Of a DNA stretch of 39,936 nt, positions 16,572 through 25,168 are shown piece by piece. Positions within the stretch are counted from its first letter, which is position 1. The number at the start of each line of letters is the position of its first letter. This DNA comes from Candidatus Nomurabacteria bacterium (lineage in GTDB: Bacteria > Patescibacteriota > Minisyncoccia > Phycocordibacterales > UBA9973). The notes beneath the pieces are model-generated. The model searched no databases. It was not told the DNA's origin and saw only the letters and a list, made by a program, of their open reading frames with translations. The position numbers and the translations under genes were made by a program. Location: the NCBI GenBank assembly GCA_943359485.1, contig CALRHR010000008.1:1-39936 (forward strand), given 5' to 3'.

Positions 16572-18527
16572 ATGAAAAATCATACAAACAAAAAAGAAGG
16601 CATCATCTCTATTTCCTCCAAAGGTACGGGCTATGTCGCAATCGGAGCAGAAAAAAACAAGGGGCAGGATCCAGAAATTGATTTCAAACATCTCAACACT
16701 GCCTTGCATGGAGACATGGTAGAAATAATTCTGCATCCAAAGGGCAAAGAACGACAAACCGCAGAAGTATCAAGAATAATCTCTCGCGCCAAAAATAATT
16801 TTGTGGGCGTATTGGAAATGGAAAACCATATGTATTTTCTTAAACCTGACGACACAAAAATGTATACCGACATTCTGATCCCGGAAAAAATGCTTTTTGG
16901 GGCCAAACCTGGACAAAAAGTTTTTGTGAAGATGGTTTCTTGGAATGATCCCCGCAAGGCACCAGAGGGGCGCGTGATAAAAATCTTGGGCCACCCAGGA
17001 GACAATGAAACAGAAATGCACGCAATTGCCATAGAAAAGGGTTTTGATTCGGAACTTCCTAAAAAAGTTGAAGAAGAAGCACAAAAAATATCCGCCCAAG
17101 GCGGACCCGCCTCGGGCGGGAAACACGACATAAAAGAGAGTGATCTTGCCGGCAGGAAAGACTTCAGAAAAATTCTTACCTTCACTATTGATCCATCGGA
17201 TGCGAAAGATTTTGACGATGCGATATCTTTTCAAATTCTCGAAGGTGAGGCTTATGAAATCGGTATTCATATCGCGGATGTCTCGCACTATGTAAAAATT
17301 GGTAGTCATCTCGACTTGGAAGCTAGAGAGCGTGGAACTTCGGTGTATTTAGTAGACCGGACTATACCAATGCTTCCAGAAATTCTCTCAAATGATCTGT
17401 GCTCGCTCGTCCCCCATAAAGACCGACTAACCATGAGCGCAGTTTTTGTGGTTGATAAAAACGCCAAAATCCAAAACGCCTGGTTTGGACGCACAGTCAT
17501 ACATTCTAAAAAAAGATTTACCTACCAAGAAGCGGAAGAATCTATTAAAAAATCTGGATTAGTGCTCCATAAAGAGCTTTCTATTTTAAATGACCTAGCA
17601 AAAAAATTAACCAAAGAAAGATTTGCATTGGGAGCAATCTCGCTCGACCAAGAAGAAGTAAAGTTTGTTTTGGATAAAAACGGAGTACCGATAAAAGTAA
17701 TCAAAAAAGAACGTGGTGATTCAAATAGGTTAATTGAAGAATTTATGCTTATGGCAAATAAGGAAATAGCCAGAGTTTTGTCACCCAAGAATAAAAATAG
17801 TAACGAAGAAAGAGTGTCCATCTATCGTGTGCACGATCTGCCAAGTAAAGAAAAGATGGCGGATTTAGCATTCTTCCTGCGAAGTCTGGGGCACAAAGTG
17901 TCTTTGCAGAACGGAATAATCCCAACCTTTGAGATAAATAAATTACTGGAAAAATTGGCAGGAAAAGGTGAAGCTGCCACCGTGCACCGAGCAATAATCC
18001 GTTCCATGGCCAAGGCAATTTATTCCACTAAAAATATCGGGCATTATGGACTTGCATTTCAATACTACACTCACTTCACCTCACCCATCAGACGCTACCC
18101 AGACATTATGGTGCACAGATTGCTTACAAATTTTTTGGCTGGAAGAAAAACAGGTAAAGAAAAATTACATGAGTATGAAAAGATCGCCCAAATAGCGTCC
18201 GAACAGGAGAAACGCGCTTCTGACGCAGAACGCATTTCAATAAAATACAAACAGGTCGAGTACATGTCCAAGCACAAAGGAGAAAAATTCGGAGGAGTGA
18301 TCAGTGGCATTACTGAATGGGGAATGTATATAGAAGAAATTGAAACAAAATGTGAGGGTATGGTACGAGTGCGAGATATAGATAACGATTTTTATGTTTA
18401 CAATGAAAAGAGACTGGAGCTAGTCGGACAAAAAAATAAAAAGAAATACAGACTGGGTGATCAAATAAAGATAAAAGTTGGTAATGTCGATCTAGAACGA
18501 AAAACAATAAATTATGTTTTAATTTAA
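16572..18527 (+). CDS. rnr: Ribonuclease R
   Basis: 3'-5' exoribonuclease of the RNB family, 651 residues. Cold-shock-like OB domains occupy about 1-170. The RNB catalytic domain opens with LTFTIDPSDAKDFDDAISF, whose Asp cluster binds magnesium. HIADVSHYVKIGSHLDLEAR and the late FTSPIRRYPDIMVHRLL follow. A C-terminal S1 domain reads KFGGVISGITEWGMYIEE. Residues about 174-183 (SAQGGPASGG) come from a palindromic element at 17091-17120 placed between the OB region and the RNB core. The following gene starts 4 nt after its stop. Confidence 0.96.
   Translation: MKNHTNKKEGIISISSKGTGYVAIGAEKNKGQDPEIDFKHLNTALHGDMVEIILHPKGKERQTAEVSRIISRAKNNFVGVLEMENHMYFLKPDDTKMYTDILIPEKMLFGAKPGQKVFVKMVSWNDPRKAPEGRVIKILGHPGDNETEMHAIAIEKGFDSELPKKVEEEAQKISAQGGPASGGKHDIKESDLAGRKDFRKILTFTIDPSDAKDFDDAISFQILEGEAYEIGIHIADVSHYVKIGSHLDLEARERGTSVYLVDRTIPMLPEILSNDLCSLVPHKDRLTMSAVFVVDKNAKIQNAWFGRTVIHSKKRFTYQEAEESIKKSGLVLHKELSILNDLAKKLTKERFALGAISLDQEEVKFVLDKNGVPIKVIKKERGDSNRLIEEFMLMANKEIARVLSPKNKNSNEERVSIYRVHDLPSKEKMADLAFFLRSLGHKVSLQNGIIPTFEINKLLEKLAGKGEAATVHRAIIRSMAKAIYSTKNIGHYGLAFQYYTHFTSPIRRYPDIMVHRLLTNFLAGRKTGKEKLHEYEKIAQIASEQEKRASDAERISIKYKQVEYMSKHKGEKFGGVISGITEWGMYIEEIETKCEGMVRVRDIDNDFYVYNEKRLELVGQKNKKKYRLGDQIKIKVGNVDLERKTINYVLI
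17091..17120. repeat. In-frame palindromic element inside rnr (family B)
   Basis: Two adjacent GC-rich hairpins: TCCGCC/GGCGGA (17091-17105) and CCCGCC/GGGCGGG (17106-17120). It shares 19 consecutive identical bases (CCCAAGGCGGACCCGCCTC) with the minus strand of the helicase-nuclease gene at 38394-38424. In both genes it is read in the same frame as QGGPAS. Confidence 0.8.
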
Positions 18528-18531
18528 ATCT

Positions 18532-20454
18532 ATGTTGAAAATGAAAATAAAAATGGGAATTTTTACATTACTTTCTGTTTTTGCAGGCTTACTTTTTGTA
18601 TCATTTATTTTCAAAATAACCAGCCTTGATAAAATATTTACATCCGAGAACAGCTCAACACTTACTGCACAGGTTACAATAAAAGAAGAAAAACCAAAAT
18701 ACTTTTATTTAAATAAAGGTAAAGATGAGTCACCAAAAGTTACTGCGCAAACATATTTGGTTGGGGACTTAAATACAGGTGAAGTAATCTTGGCAAAAAA
18801 TCAAGAACAAAGATTCCCCCTCGCTTCTGTTTCCAAGCTCATGACTGCCTTCGTGGCTAAAGAATTATTAAAGGGTGACGAAAATACGCAAATAAGCAAA
18901 AAAGCTGTAGACACCTCTGGCACCAACGGAGGTTTGCGAGTAGGCGAAAAAATAAAAGTAGACGATCTAACATACCCACTGCTTCTCGAATCAAGCAACG
19001 ACGCGGCAGAAACAATCGCTGAATATTTTGGCCGGGAATCTTTTTTAAAAAAGATGAATACGCTTGCAGAGAATTTAAAAATGTCAGAAACCTTTTACGA
19101 AGACCCAAGTGGACTCTCCCCCAACAACCAATCCACTGTGGGAGACATGTTTAAGCTCGCCGGATACATAAATCAAAAGCATCCGGAGATATTCCAAATA
19201 ACAACAAAGAGATCATTTACCGCTTCGAAACATACTTGGTCAAATATTAGCCAATTCCTGAAAAAGGCAGACTTTTTCGGGGGGAAAAGCGGATATACCA
19301 ATCCTGCCAGACAGACTCTTGTATCTCTCTTTTCTCTCTCGCTCGGAGATAGGAATAAGGAGACTGGAAAACGGCTCATCGCTATCTCACTTCTTCAAAG
19401 TAAAGACCGTTACCATGATGTAGAAAATATTTTAAAATTTTTGGAAAAAAATATTTATTATGGGGGAACAGCTGATGCGAGCACAGACTGGGTAAAAGAA
19501 AAAGTCGGAGCGCCGAACATCCAAGAGCCGGATTTTGTGACACTCGCATTTCTTGGAGATCTGATGCTTGACCGTGGAGTAAAAAACTCAGTAATAAAAA
19601 ATTTCAACAATGACTATTCCGAGCTTTTTGAAAAATTGGAAATGTTAAAAGATACCGACATAGTCTTTGCGAACCTGGAAGGCACAGCTTCGGATAAAGG
19701 CGAGGATAAAGGAAATCTATATTCATTTCAAATGGACCCTAGTGTTGTACCTGCACTTGCCGGTGCAGGAATAGATGTGCTGTCAGTTGCAAATAATCAT
19801 GTCGGGGACTGGGGCCGTGAATCATATATTGACACGCTCTCTCGCCTAAAAGAAAATGAGATCCTTTATACTGGAGGAGGAATGAATAGCATGGAGGCTG
19901 AAACACCAACAATCATTGAAAAATACGGAATGAAAATTGGCTTTCTTGGTTTTTCGGATGTTGGACCAAACTGGATGAAGGCAGATATTGAAAAAGCGGG
20001 GTTACTGCTTGCCAACAACCCTCGTTTTGAAGAAATAATAAAAAACGCAAGTATGCAAGTCGACTATCTGATAGTTTCTTTTCATTTCGGCGATGAATAT
20101 AAAAAAATACATAACGGGAGACAAGAAGAATTAGCACACAAAGCCGTAGATGCTGGCGCAAAGCTCGTCATCGGTCATCATCCGCATGTAGTAGAAGACA
20201 CCGAAGTTTATAGCAGAAAAGATTGCACTCAAAGTTCGTGCGCGAGTTTTATCGCCTACTCACTTGGGAACTTTATTTTTGACCAAGTTTTCAGCACGGA
20301 CACAATGCAAGGCATGTTGCTCAATATAAAACTCTGGAAGGACGGCAGTATGGATGTCCGCAAAGACACAGTAAAATTAAACAAAGCCTTTCAACCAGAC
20401 ACAGTAATAAAAGGCAAGGAAGAAAAGGTAGAGTTTAAAAGTCCTAAGAAATAG
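18532..20454 (+). CDS. D,D-carboxypeptidase (S11)-CapA metallophosphatase fusion
   Basis: 640 residues with an N-terminal membrane anchor (about 9-30). Domain 1 (about 70-310) is a penicillin-binding-protein-5-like D-alanyl-D-alanine carboxypeptidase with SxxK at Ser99-Lys102, SSN at 154-156 and KSG at 252-254. Domain 2 (about 335-625) is a CapA/PgsA-type metallophosphatase: LAFLGDLMLDRGV, VFANLEG, VANNHVGDWG, SFHFGDEY, GHHPHVVE and YSLGNFIFDQ. The first trims peptidoglycan peptides; CapA-type domains are linked to poly-gamma-glutamate and other envelope polymers. Both catalytic sets look complete. The protein is probably anchored with both domains outside. It lies directly downstream of rnr. 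Confidence 0.9.
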   Translation: MLKMKIKMGIFTLLSVFAGLLFVSFIFKITSLDKIFTSENSSTLTAQVTIKEEKPKYFYLNKGKDESPKVTAQTYLVGDLNTGEVILAKNQEQRFPLASVSKLMTAFVAKELLKGDENTQISKKAVDTSGTNGGLRVGEKIKVDDLTYPLLLESSNDAAETIAEYFGRESFLKKMNTLAENLKMSETFYEDPSGLSPNNQSTVGDMFKLAGYINQKHPEIFQITTKRSFTASKHTWSNISQFLKKADFFGGKSGYTNPARQTLVSLFSLSLGDRNKETGKRLIAISLLQSKDRYHDVENILKFLEKNIYYGGTADASTDWVKEKVGAPNIQEPDFVTLAFLGDLMLDRGVKNSVIKNFNNDYSELFEKLEMLKDTDIVFANLEGTASDKGEDKGNLYSFQMDPSVVPALAGAGIDVLSVANNHVGDWGRESYIDTLSRLKENEILYTGGGMNSMEAETPTIIEKYGMKIGFLGFSDVGPNWMKADIEKAGLLLANNPRFEEIIKNASMQVDYLIVSFHFGDEYKKIHNGRQEELAHKAVDAGAKLVIGHHPHVVEDTEVYSRKDCTQSSCASFIAYSLGNFIFDQVFSTDTMQGMLLNIKLWKDGSMDVRKDTVKLNKAFQPDTVIKGKEEKVEFKSPKK

Positions 20455-20508
20455 GGCACCCCGCTTGTTTTAAAAACTCTTCAAATAAATACAAAAATAG
20501 CCTACTTT

Positions 20509-21390
20509 TTACCAGCTCCCGCTCGAGCCTCCCCCGCCGGAACTCCCGCCACCAAACCCACCGAATCCCCCGCCACCAAAACCTCCACCACGCCCACCAC
20601 CAAACCACCACGGATAATGCCCTGAAGTTTGTTTTTGGGTATGAGCCCGCGAAACCATAAAATCAAAAAAGAGCCCAAGACCAATAGCCAAGAAAACAAG
20701 CGGAATAGCAGTCAGAAGTGAAGCAATAAAAAAATACCAAACAACAAGGGCTACCCCTCCACCCAAAACTCCTCCATGCCACCAAGCTTTAGACCGTCCT
20801 AAAATAGCAGCTAGAATTTGAAAAACAATGAACACAAAAAATAAAATAAAATCCCAAGGTAGATTGGACGATGATTCTGCCCCAGAGTAATCTTCAGGCA
20901 CAATATTGTTTCCCCCCAGTGCCTCTATCATTTTATCTACCGCGCCGTCGATACCGGCAAAGTAATCCCCCGCCCGAAATGCTGGTCGAACAATTTCGTC
21001 TTGGAGATACGCCGTCCCCAAATCAGTCAGGTCGCCTTCCACCCCGTAACCAGTATGAATTCTAGTTTTGCGATCCTCAAGCGAAACCAAAAATAGAACT
21101 CCATTATTTTTTTCGGCCTTGCCTATACCCCAGCTGGTAAATATTTCTTGCGCTACATTTTCTATCACATCCCCATTGAGCGAAGAAATAGTCACCACGG
21201 CAATTTCATTGGTTGTGCTTTTTTCAAAACTAGAAAGTTTGCCCTCGAGCGTGACTACTTGCTCACTCGACAGTATCCCTGCATAATCTTGCACAAAACC
21301 AGTCGGTCTCGCAGGGACATCAAAAGACAGAGCACAGAATGGCACTGCAAACATAAAAAGGAGTAAAAATTTGAGACAGAAACTACGCAT
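20509..21390 (-). CDS. TPM-domain (YgcG-like) secreted membrane protein
   Basis: About 293 residues from the ATG at 21390; a TTG at 21429 would overlap lemA. A signal peptide (MRSFCLKFLLLFMFAVPFCALSF) precedes a TPM domain: PTGFVQDYAGILSSEQ, NEIAVVTISSLNG, WGIGKAEKNNGVLFLVSLEDRKTRIHTGYGVEG. Two or three hydrophobic segments and a glycine-rich tail ending SSGGGGSSGSW follow. TPM proteins are regularly encoded next to lemA, as here, and are thought to act at the membrane or envelope. Substrate unknown. Confidence 0.88.
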   Translation of the reverse strand: MRSFCLKFLLLFMFAVPFCALSFDVPARPTGFVQDYAGILSSEQVVTLEGKLSSFEKSTTNEIAVVTISSLNGDVIENVAQEIFTSWGIGKAEKNNGVLFLVSLEDRKTRIHTGYGVEGDLTDLGTAYLQDEIVRPAFRAGDYFAGIDGAVDKMIEALGGNNIVPEDYSGAESSSNLPWDFILFFVFIVFQILAAILGRSKAWWHGGVLGGGVALVVWYFFIASLLTAIPLVFLAIGLGLFFDFMVSRAHTQKQTSGHYPWWFGGGRGGGFGGGGFGGFGGGSSGGGGSSGSW

Positions 21391-21418
21391 GAATTCGTGG
21401 GTAAATATTTTGAAAAAC

Positions 21419-22003
21419 TTAGTTTTCAAAGTTTACCTTTGGTGCCGCTTGATTTGCTTCCGGCACATCAAAGTACGATTTCTCGGTTACCCCGAAAATT
21501 TTCGCCAAAATCGAAGATGGGAAAGTTTTTACATTCGTATCAAAGACACGCACTAGTTCATTGTATTTCTGTCTCTCGACTGAGATGCGATTCTCAGTAC
21601 CTTCGAGCGAAACGATCAAGTCCCGATATGCTTGCGAAGATTGTAGCACTGGGTAAGCTTCGGCGATGACTAGCAAGCGTCCGAGTGCTGACTCGATTTG
21701 AGTGGCGGCTTGAGCTTTTTCATTTGGAGTTGTGGCTCCGGAGTACCGCGTACGCGCTTGCGCAATAACACCAAAGACTTCTTGCTCTTGCTTGGCTACA
21801 CCCTTGACAGTGTTTACAATGTTCGGAATCAAATCAAAACGCCTCTGATACTGATTCTCTACTTGAGCCCATTGCGCTGTCACTTGCTCGCCGACTCTGA
21901 TAAAGAAATTATATTTCGATATTACCCATAGCGCCAAAAGCACGATGATACCTACCCCCACAATCAACTTCATATTTCTTTGAAAAAAGTTTTGTTCTTC
22001 CAT
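21419..22003 (-). CDS. lemA: LemA family protein
   Basis: 194 residues. One N-terminal membrane helix (about 11-28) is followed by a long helical domain with the family signature ISKYNFFIRVGEQVTAQWAQVENQYQRRFDLIPNI and the C-terminal YNELVRVFDTNVKTFPSSILAKIFGVTEKSYFD. LemA proteins have a short N-terminus outside and a helical bundle; they usually pair with TPM proteins, here 28 nt downstream. An extended -10 (TGATATAAT on the minus strand near 22069-22077) lies about 70 nt upstream. Confidence 0.93.
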   Translation of the reverse strand: MEEQNFFQRNMKLIVGVGIIVLLALWVISKYNFFIRVGEQVTAQWAQVENQYQRRFDLIPNIVNTVKGVAKQEQEVFGVIAQARTRYSGATTPNEKAQAATQIESALGRLLVIAEAYPVLQSSQAYRDLIVSLEGTENRISVERQKYNELVRVFDTNVKTFPSSILAKIFGVTEKSYFDVPEANQAAPKVNFEN

Positions 22004-22078
22004 ATATTTTATTTCAGCTCGAGGCTGATCCGCCTTAAACGGAAAGTTACTTATTAATAGAATTATTATATCATACTT

Positions 22079-22957
22079 TTACTTTTCTGCACATTTTAGT
22101 TTGAGTACTTCAATGTCAGCCCCAGAAAGAGTCTGACTGTTACCTTGATTTAGTTCATACATTATAGCCTTAGGGTCGGTGACATGTGGAAGCCCAAGCG
22201 CATGACCGAGCTCATGCGCGAGTACCCGCACTAACTTTTCTCTACTGCTAAATTCATAAATATCTATTTCTCTAGTAAATCCATCGCTCGAGTAAACCCC
22301 TTCTTCGAAGGATTCCCCGCGAGAAACATTAACTGTGTTGTATTTGTCGACAGAGAGGTTGAGCGTCGCTACCAGACGGTTCAGCACCACGACAAATGCA
22401 TTTATTTCTTCTATCTTTTCATTGAGACCTGCTTGCATGTTTTGCAATTCTCTCGCATCCTGTTCTGTATGATTAAAAGTTTTTATACGCCTATCAAAAA
22501 TAACCTTTTCTTTTTCATATTCTATTTTCAATGCCAAAAACTTTGCCTTAAGCGTTTCATAAGAAGCTCTATTATTTTGAACCAAAATTCCCAAACCCGC
22601 GAGCTTACTCGTCGCCTCTTGGCGGTAATCATAAATTAAATTAATTTTCAATACATCAGAGGCAGTATCTGCAGGCGCATAAGTAAAAAGTTCTTTCCCT
22701 AAATATTCTCCTTTGGGTTTCTCCCAAACAGCCTCGGCATCTCTAAGCGCAGAGAGAAAATACTTTTGCGAAATATTAAATTTTTTATCGAACGAACCAA
22801 GGTTGTAAGGTATCGGCCGAGCACACGGAGCTGGCGCAAAGAAAACAAGGATCCCATCCCTAATATCCAAAAACCAAGCAGGTGGCAAAGAACGAAACTG
22901 AAAAGCCACAAACCCAAACACAAGAATGAATATAAAAATTCGAAAAACTTTTTTCAC
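22079..22957 (-). CDS. Matrixin-like zinc metalloprotease
   Basis: 292 residues from a GTG start. An N-terminal membrane helix (about 4-22) anchors the protein. A long helical or coiled-coil stretch (about 110-205) precedes the C-terminal catalytic part. The zinc motif is His248-Glu249-x-x-His252 with the third His at 258 (HELGHALGLPH), followed by a Met-turn candidate (KAIMYE). This matches the M10/M12 metzincin pattern. It probably acts outside the membrane on proteins. A TATAAT box (22964-22969) ends 6 nt before the GTG, predicting a leaderless mRNA. Divergent from secG. Confidence 0.88.
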   Translation of the reverse strand: MKKVFRIFIFILVFGFVAFQFRSLPPAWFLDIRDGILVFFAPAPCARPIPYNLGSFDKKFNISQKYFLSALRDAEAVWEKPKGEYLGKELFTYAPADTASDVLKINLIYDYRQEATSKLAGLGILVQNNRASYETLKAKFLALKIEYEKEKVIFDRRIKTFNHTEQDARELQNMQAGLNEKIEEINAFVVVLNRLVATLNLSVDKYNTVNVSRGESFEEGVYSSDGFTREIDIYEFSSREKLVRVLAHELGHALGLPHVTDPKAIMYELNQGNSQTLSGADIEVLKLKCAEK

Positions 22958-22963
22958 CTTTAT

Positions 22964-22971
22964 ATTATATC
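22964..22971 (-). promoter_or_regulatory. Extended -10 promoter of the matrixin-like gene
   Basis: TGA plus TATAAT on the minus strand, exactly 6 nt before the GTG start at 22957. The -35 (TTACTT, 18 nt upstream) is weak. Confidence 0.5.
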
Positions 22972-23027
22972 AAAAAAGTAACCAAAAAAGTAAAACAACC
23001 TAGATTTAATCCAGACTCAACTCTGAA

Positions 23028-23056
23028 TTGCATTTCTGCTTTATTTATGCAATAAT
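23028..23056 (+). promoter_or_regulatory. Promoter of secG
   Basis: TTGCAT (23028-23033), a 17-nt spacer and AATAAT (23051-23056) with an extending TGC. It ends exactly 6 nt before the secG ATG at 23063. A leaderless mRNA is predicted. Confidence 0.55.
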
Positions 23057-23062
23057 GCCCCT

Positions 23063-23305
23063 ATGAGTTTAGTCATATCAGTTTTGCCTTATGTACAAAT
23101 AATACTTTCGGTGGTTTTAGTTCTATCAATCTTGCTCCAGCAAACTAGCGCCGGAGTGGGGGGTGCTTTGGGTGGCAGTGATGGCGGGAGCTTTCATAAT
23201 ACACGCCGAGGCTTTGAGAAGTTTCTTTTTTATTTATCCATTGTTTGTGGAATTCTTTTTGCTTTATTCGCCTTGCTCAGTATAATAATAAAAGCTCAAG
23301 GCTAA
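23063..23305 (+). CDS. secG: Protein translocase subunit SecG
   Basis: 80 residues with two membrane helices (about 4-24 and 52-76) around a glycine-rich cytoplasmic loop (SAGVGGALGGSDGG). The LLQQTSAGVGGALGG stretch is the SecG signature. It is the accessory subunit of the SecYEG channel. The gene precedes a peptide-binding protein gene; an inverted repeat with a pyrimidine-rich tail lies between them. Confidence 0.93.
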   Translation: MSLVISVLPYVQIILSVVLVLSILLQQTSAGVGGALGGSDGGSFHNTRRGFEKFLFYLSIVCGILFALFALLSIIIKAQG

Positions 23306-23338
23306 TGATTAGGGTACACAAGGAAAAAATTTCACATC

Positions 23339-23361
23339 CTCAGAACTTCTGAGTCTTTCCC
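23339..23361 (+). terminator. Possible weak terminator after secG
   Basis: CTCAGA (23339-23344), loop ACT, TCTGAG (23348-23353), then TCTTTCCC. The stem is short and the tail is pyrimidine-rich rather than a pure T run. It may reduce read-through from secG into the next gene. Confidence 0.3.
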
Positions 23362-23410
23362 CCTCAGTCAAACCATTTAAAATTCTCTAAATTTTACCTT
23401 CGCAATCTCT

Positions 23411-25141
23411 ATGTTAAATTTTAAACTACCAAAAAAAACTGAAGTAAATTTAGTAATCTCTTCCTTCTCAAAAAAAGAAAGAATTATTTTTGCTGTACTT
23501 ACAATAATCCTCTTTATGAGCACCATCTCAATACTGGAATCAATAAACAAATCTTTCATGGTGGGCGTACCACTCTCCGGCGGGTCGGTGTCCCTAGGTA
23601 TAGTAGGCACCCCCCGTTTTATAAATCCCGTCTTGGCAAATTCTCTCGCTGATCAGAGCTTGGTCTCGCTCATTTATTCCGGATTAATGAGAAAAAGCAC
23701 GAATGGAACTTTAATCCCAGATTTAGCCGAAAAGTATGAAAAGTCAAAAGATGGACTATCATATACATTCTCCTTGAAGAATAATATATATTTCCAAAAC
23801 GGAAAACCTATCACTGCCGATGATGTGGTTTTCACCGTCAACAAAATAAAAGATTTGATTATCAAAAGCCCACAAAAGGTAAATTGGGAGGGTGTGAGTG
23901 TCGTCAAGATTGATGAGAAAAATATTAAGTTTACTCTGCAACAGCCATATGCTTCGTTTTTAGAAAATGCAACCATCGGTATCATGCCGAGAAGTTTATG
24001 GGAAGATTCGCCTATTGAACTCAATACTGCAAACACAAATCCTATTGGGTCGGGACCATACGAGATAGACTCTGCTAAGAAAAAACCTTCTGGAGTTATA
24101 GATTCCTTTGAATTAGTGCCTTTTCAAAAATTCATTTTAGGTAAACCATATATTCAAAATATGAATTTGCACTTTTTCCCCAACGAAGATGAGATGATTG
24201 TCGCGCTTAAAAACAAAACAATAAACCAAACAAGCTCGCTTACTCCCGAGAACGCAGAGTCCTTGGAAATAAAAGGTTATAAAATCCATTCTTCGGTCCT
24301 ACCGAGAATCTTTGGACTTTTTTTCAACCAAAATACCAATAATCTTTTTGTTAACAAAACAATCGTCAGAGCCATCGACCAAGCAATAGACAAAGAAAAA
24401 ATTGTTAGAGAGGTCCTCTTGGGGCATGGAATCGTAATCAATAATCCGATACCGCAAAATATAATCACTTACCAAAAAATAAACAGCATTGAGAATATGC
24501 CACGACCAGACATATTAAAAAAGGTACAGAATGATTTAGCAAAAGACGGATGGAAAGTCGGCGCGGACGGATTTTTGGAAAAAACCAAAAAGGAAAAAAA
24601 AGGTACAACGACTACCAAGCTTGAGTTTTCTATATCTACCAGTAATGCCACCGAGCTCGCCAAAACAGCCGAACTAATAAAACAAGACCTGGCTGAAGTC
24701 GGTATAAAAGTTGAGGTGAAAACTTTCGAAACTGGAAATCTTAACCAGAGCGTGATTCGTCCGCGTAAGTACGATGCCTTACTCTTCGGAGAAATTATAA
24801 ACAGAGAGTCTGACCTGTTCGCTTTTTGGCACTCAAGCCAAAGAAAAGACCCAGGGCTCAATGTCGCCATGTATACTAATGCCAAGGTAGACAAAATTTT
24901 AGAAGAAGCATTTGTGACAATCAACGACGACGAAAGAACTAAAAAATATATCCAGTTTGAAAATGAAATTAGTAAAGACATGCCAGCAGTTTTCCTTTAC
25001 AGTCCCAAATTCATATCCGTAATACCCGAAAATTTAAACAACTTTTTCATAAACCGCATTAACTCACCTGCAGACCTATATCAAAATGCGTACCTGTGGT
25101 ACAAAAATACCGAAAATGTGTGGAGATTTTTTGCAAAATAA
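23411..25141 (+). CDS. ABC-type peptide-binding protein (family 5, OppA/DppA-like)
   Basis: 576 residues. A single N-terminal helix (about 27-45) anchors it instead of a lipobox. The family 5 signature follows: GIVGTPRFINPVLANSLADQSLVSLIYSGLMR, LIPDLAEKYEKSKDGLSYTFSLKNNIYFQNGKPITADDVVFT, and later NPIGSGPYEI and a two-lobe ending with lysine-rich loops. Such proteins bind peptides for import. No permease or ATPase gene is in the window, so transport partners are elsewhere or absent. It lies between secG and the RNase J gene, as in other Parcubacteria-like gene orders. Confidence 0.9.
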   Translation: MLNFKLPKKTEVNLVISSFSKKERIIFAVLTIILFMSTISILESINKSFMVGVPLSGGSVSLGIVGTPRFINPVLANSLADQSLVSLIYSGLMRKSTNGTLIPDLAEKYEKSKDGLSYTFSLKNNIYFQNGKPITADDVVFTVNKIKDLIIKSPQKVNWEGVSVVKIDEKNIKFTLQQPYASFLENATIGIMPRSLWEDSPIELNTANTNPIGSGPYEIDSAKKKPSGVIDSFELVPFQKFILGKPYIQNMNLHFFPNEDEMIVALKNKTINQTSSLTPENAESLEIKGYKIHSSVLPRIFGLFFNQNTNNLFVNKTIVRAIDQAIDKEKIVREVLLGHGIVINNPIPQNIITYQKINSIENMPRPDILKKVQNDLAKDGWKVGADGFLEKTKKEKKGTTTTKLEFSISTSNATELAKTAELIKQDLAEVGIKVEVKTFETGNLNQSVIRPRKYDALLFGEIINRESDLFAFWHSSQRKDPGLNVAMYTNAKVDKILEEAFVTINDDERTKKYIQFENEISKDMPAVFLYSPKFISVIPENLNNFFINRINSPADLYQNAYLWYKNTENVWRFFAK

Positions 25142-25168
25142 ATTAATAAAAAATATTAAATAAAATAT

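Noticed and set aside
16631-17309. Long minus-strand ORFs across rnr
   Set aside because: They mirror the conserved RNase R frame and have no recognisable domain or start context.
20455-20508. Bidirectional terminator between the CapA fusion and the TPM gene
   Set aside because: The AAAAATAG/CTACTTTTT symmetry has a mismatch and almost no loop, so the stem would be too weak to call.
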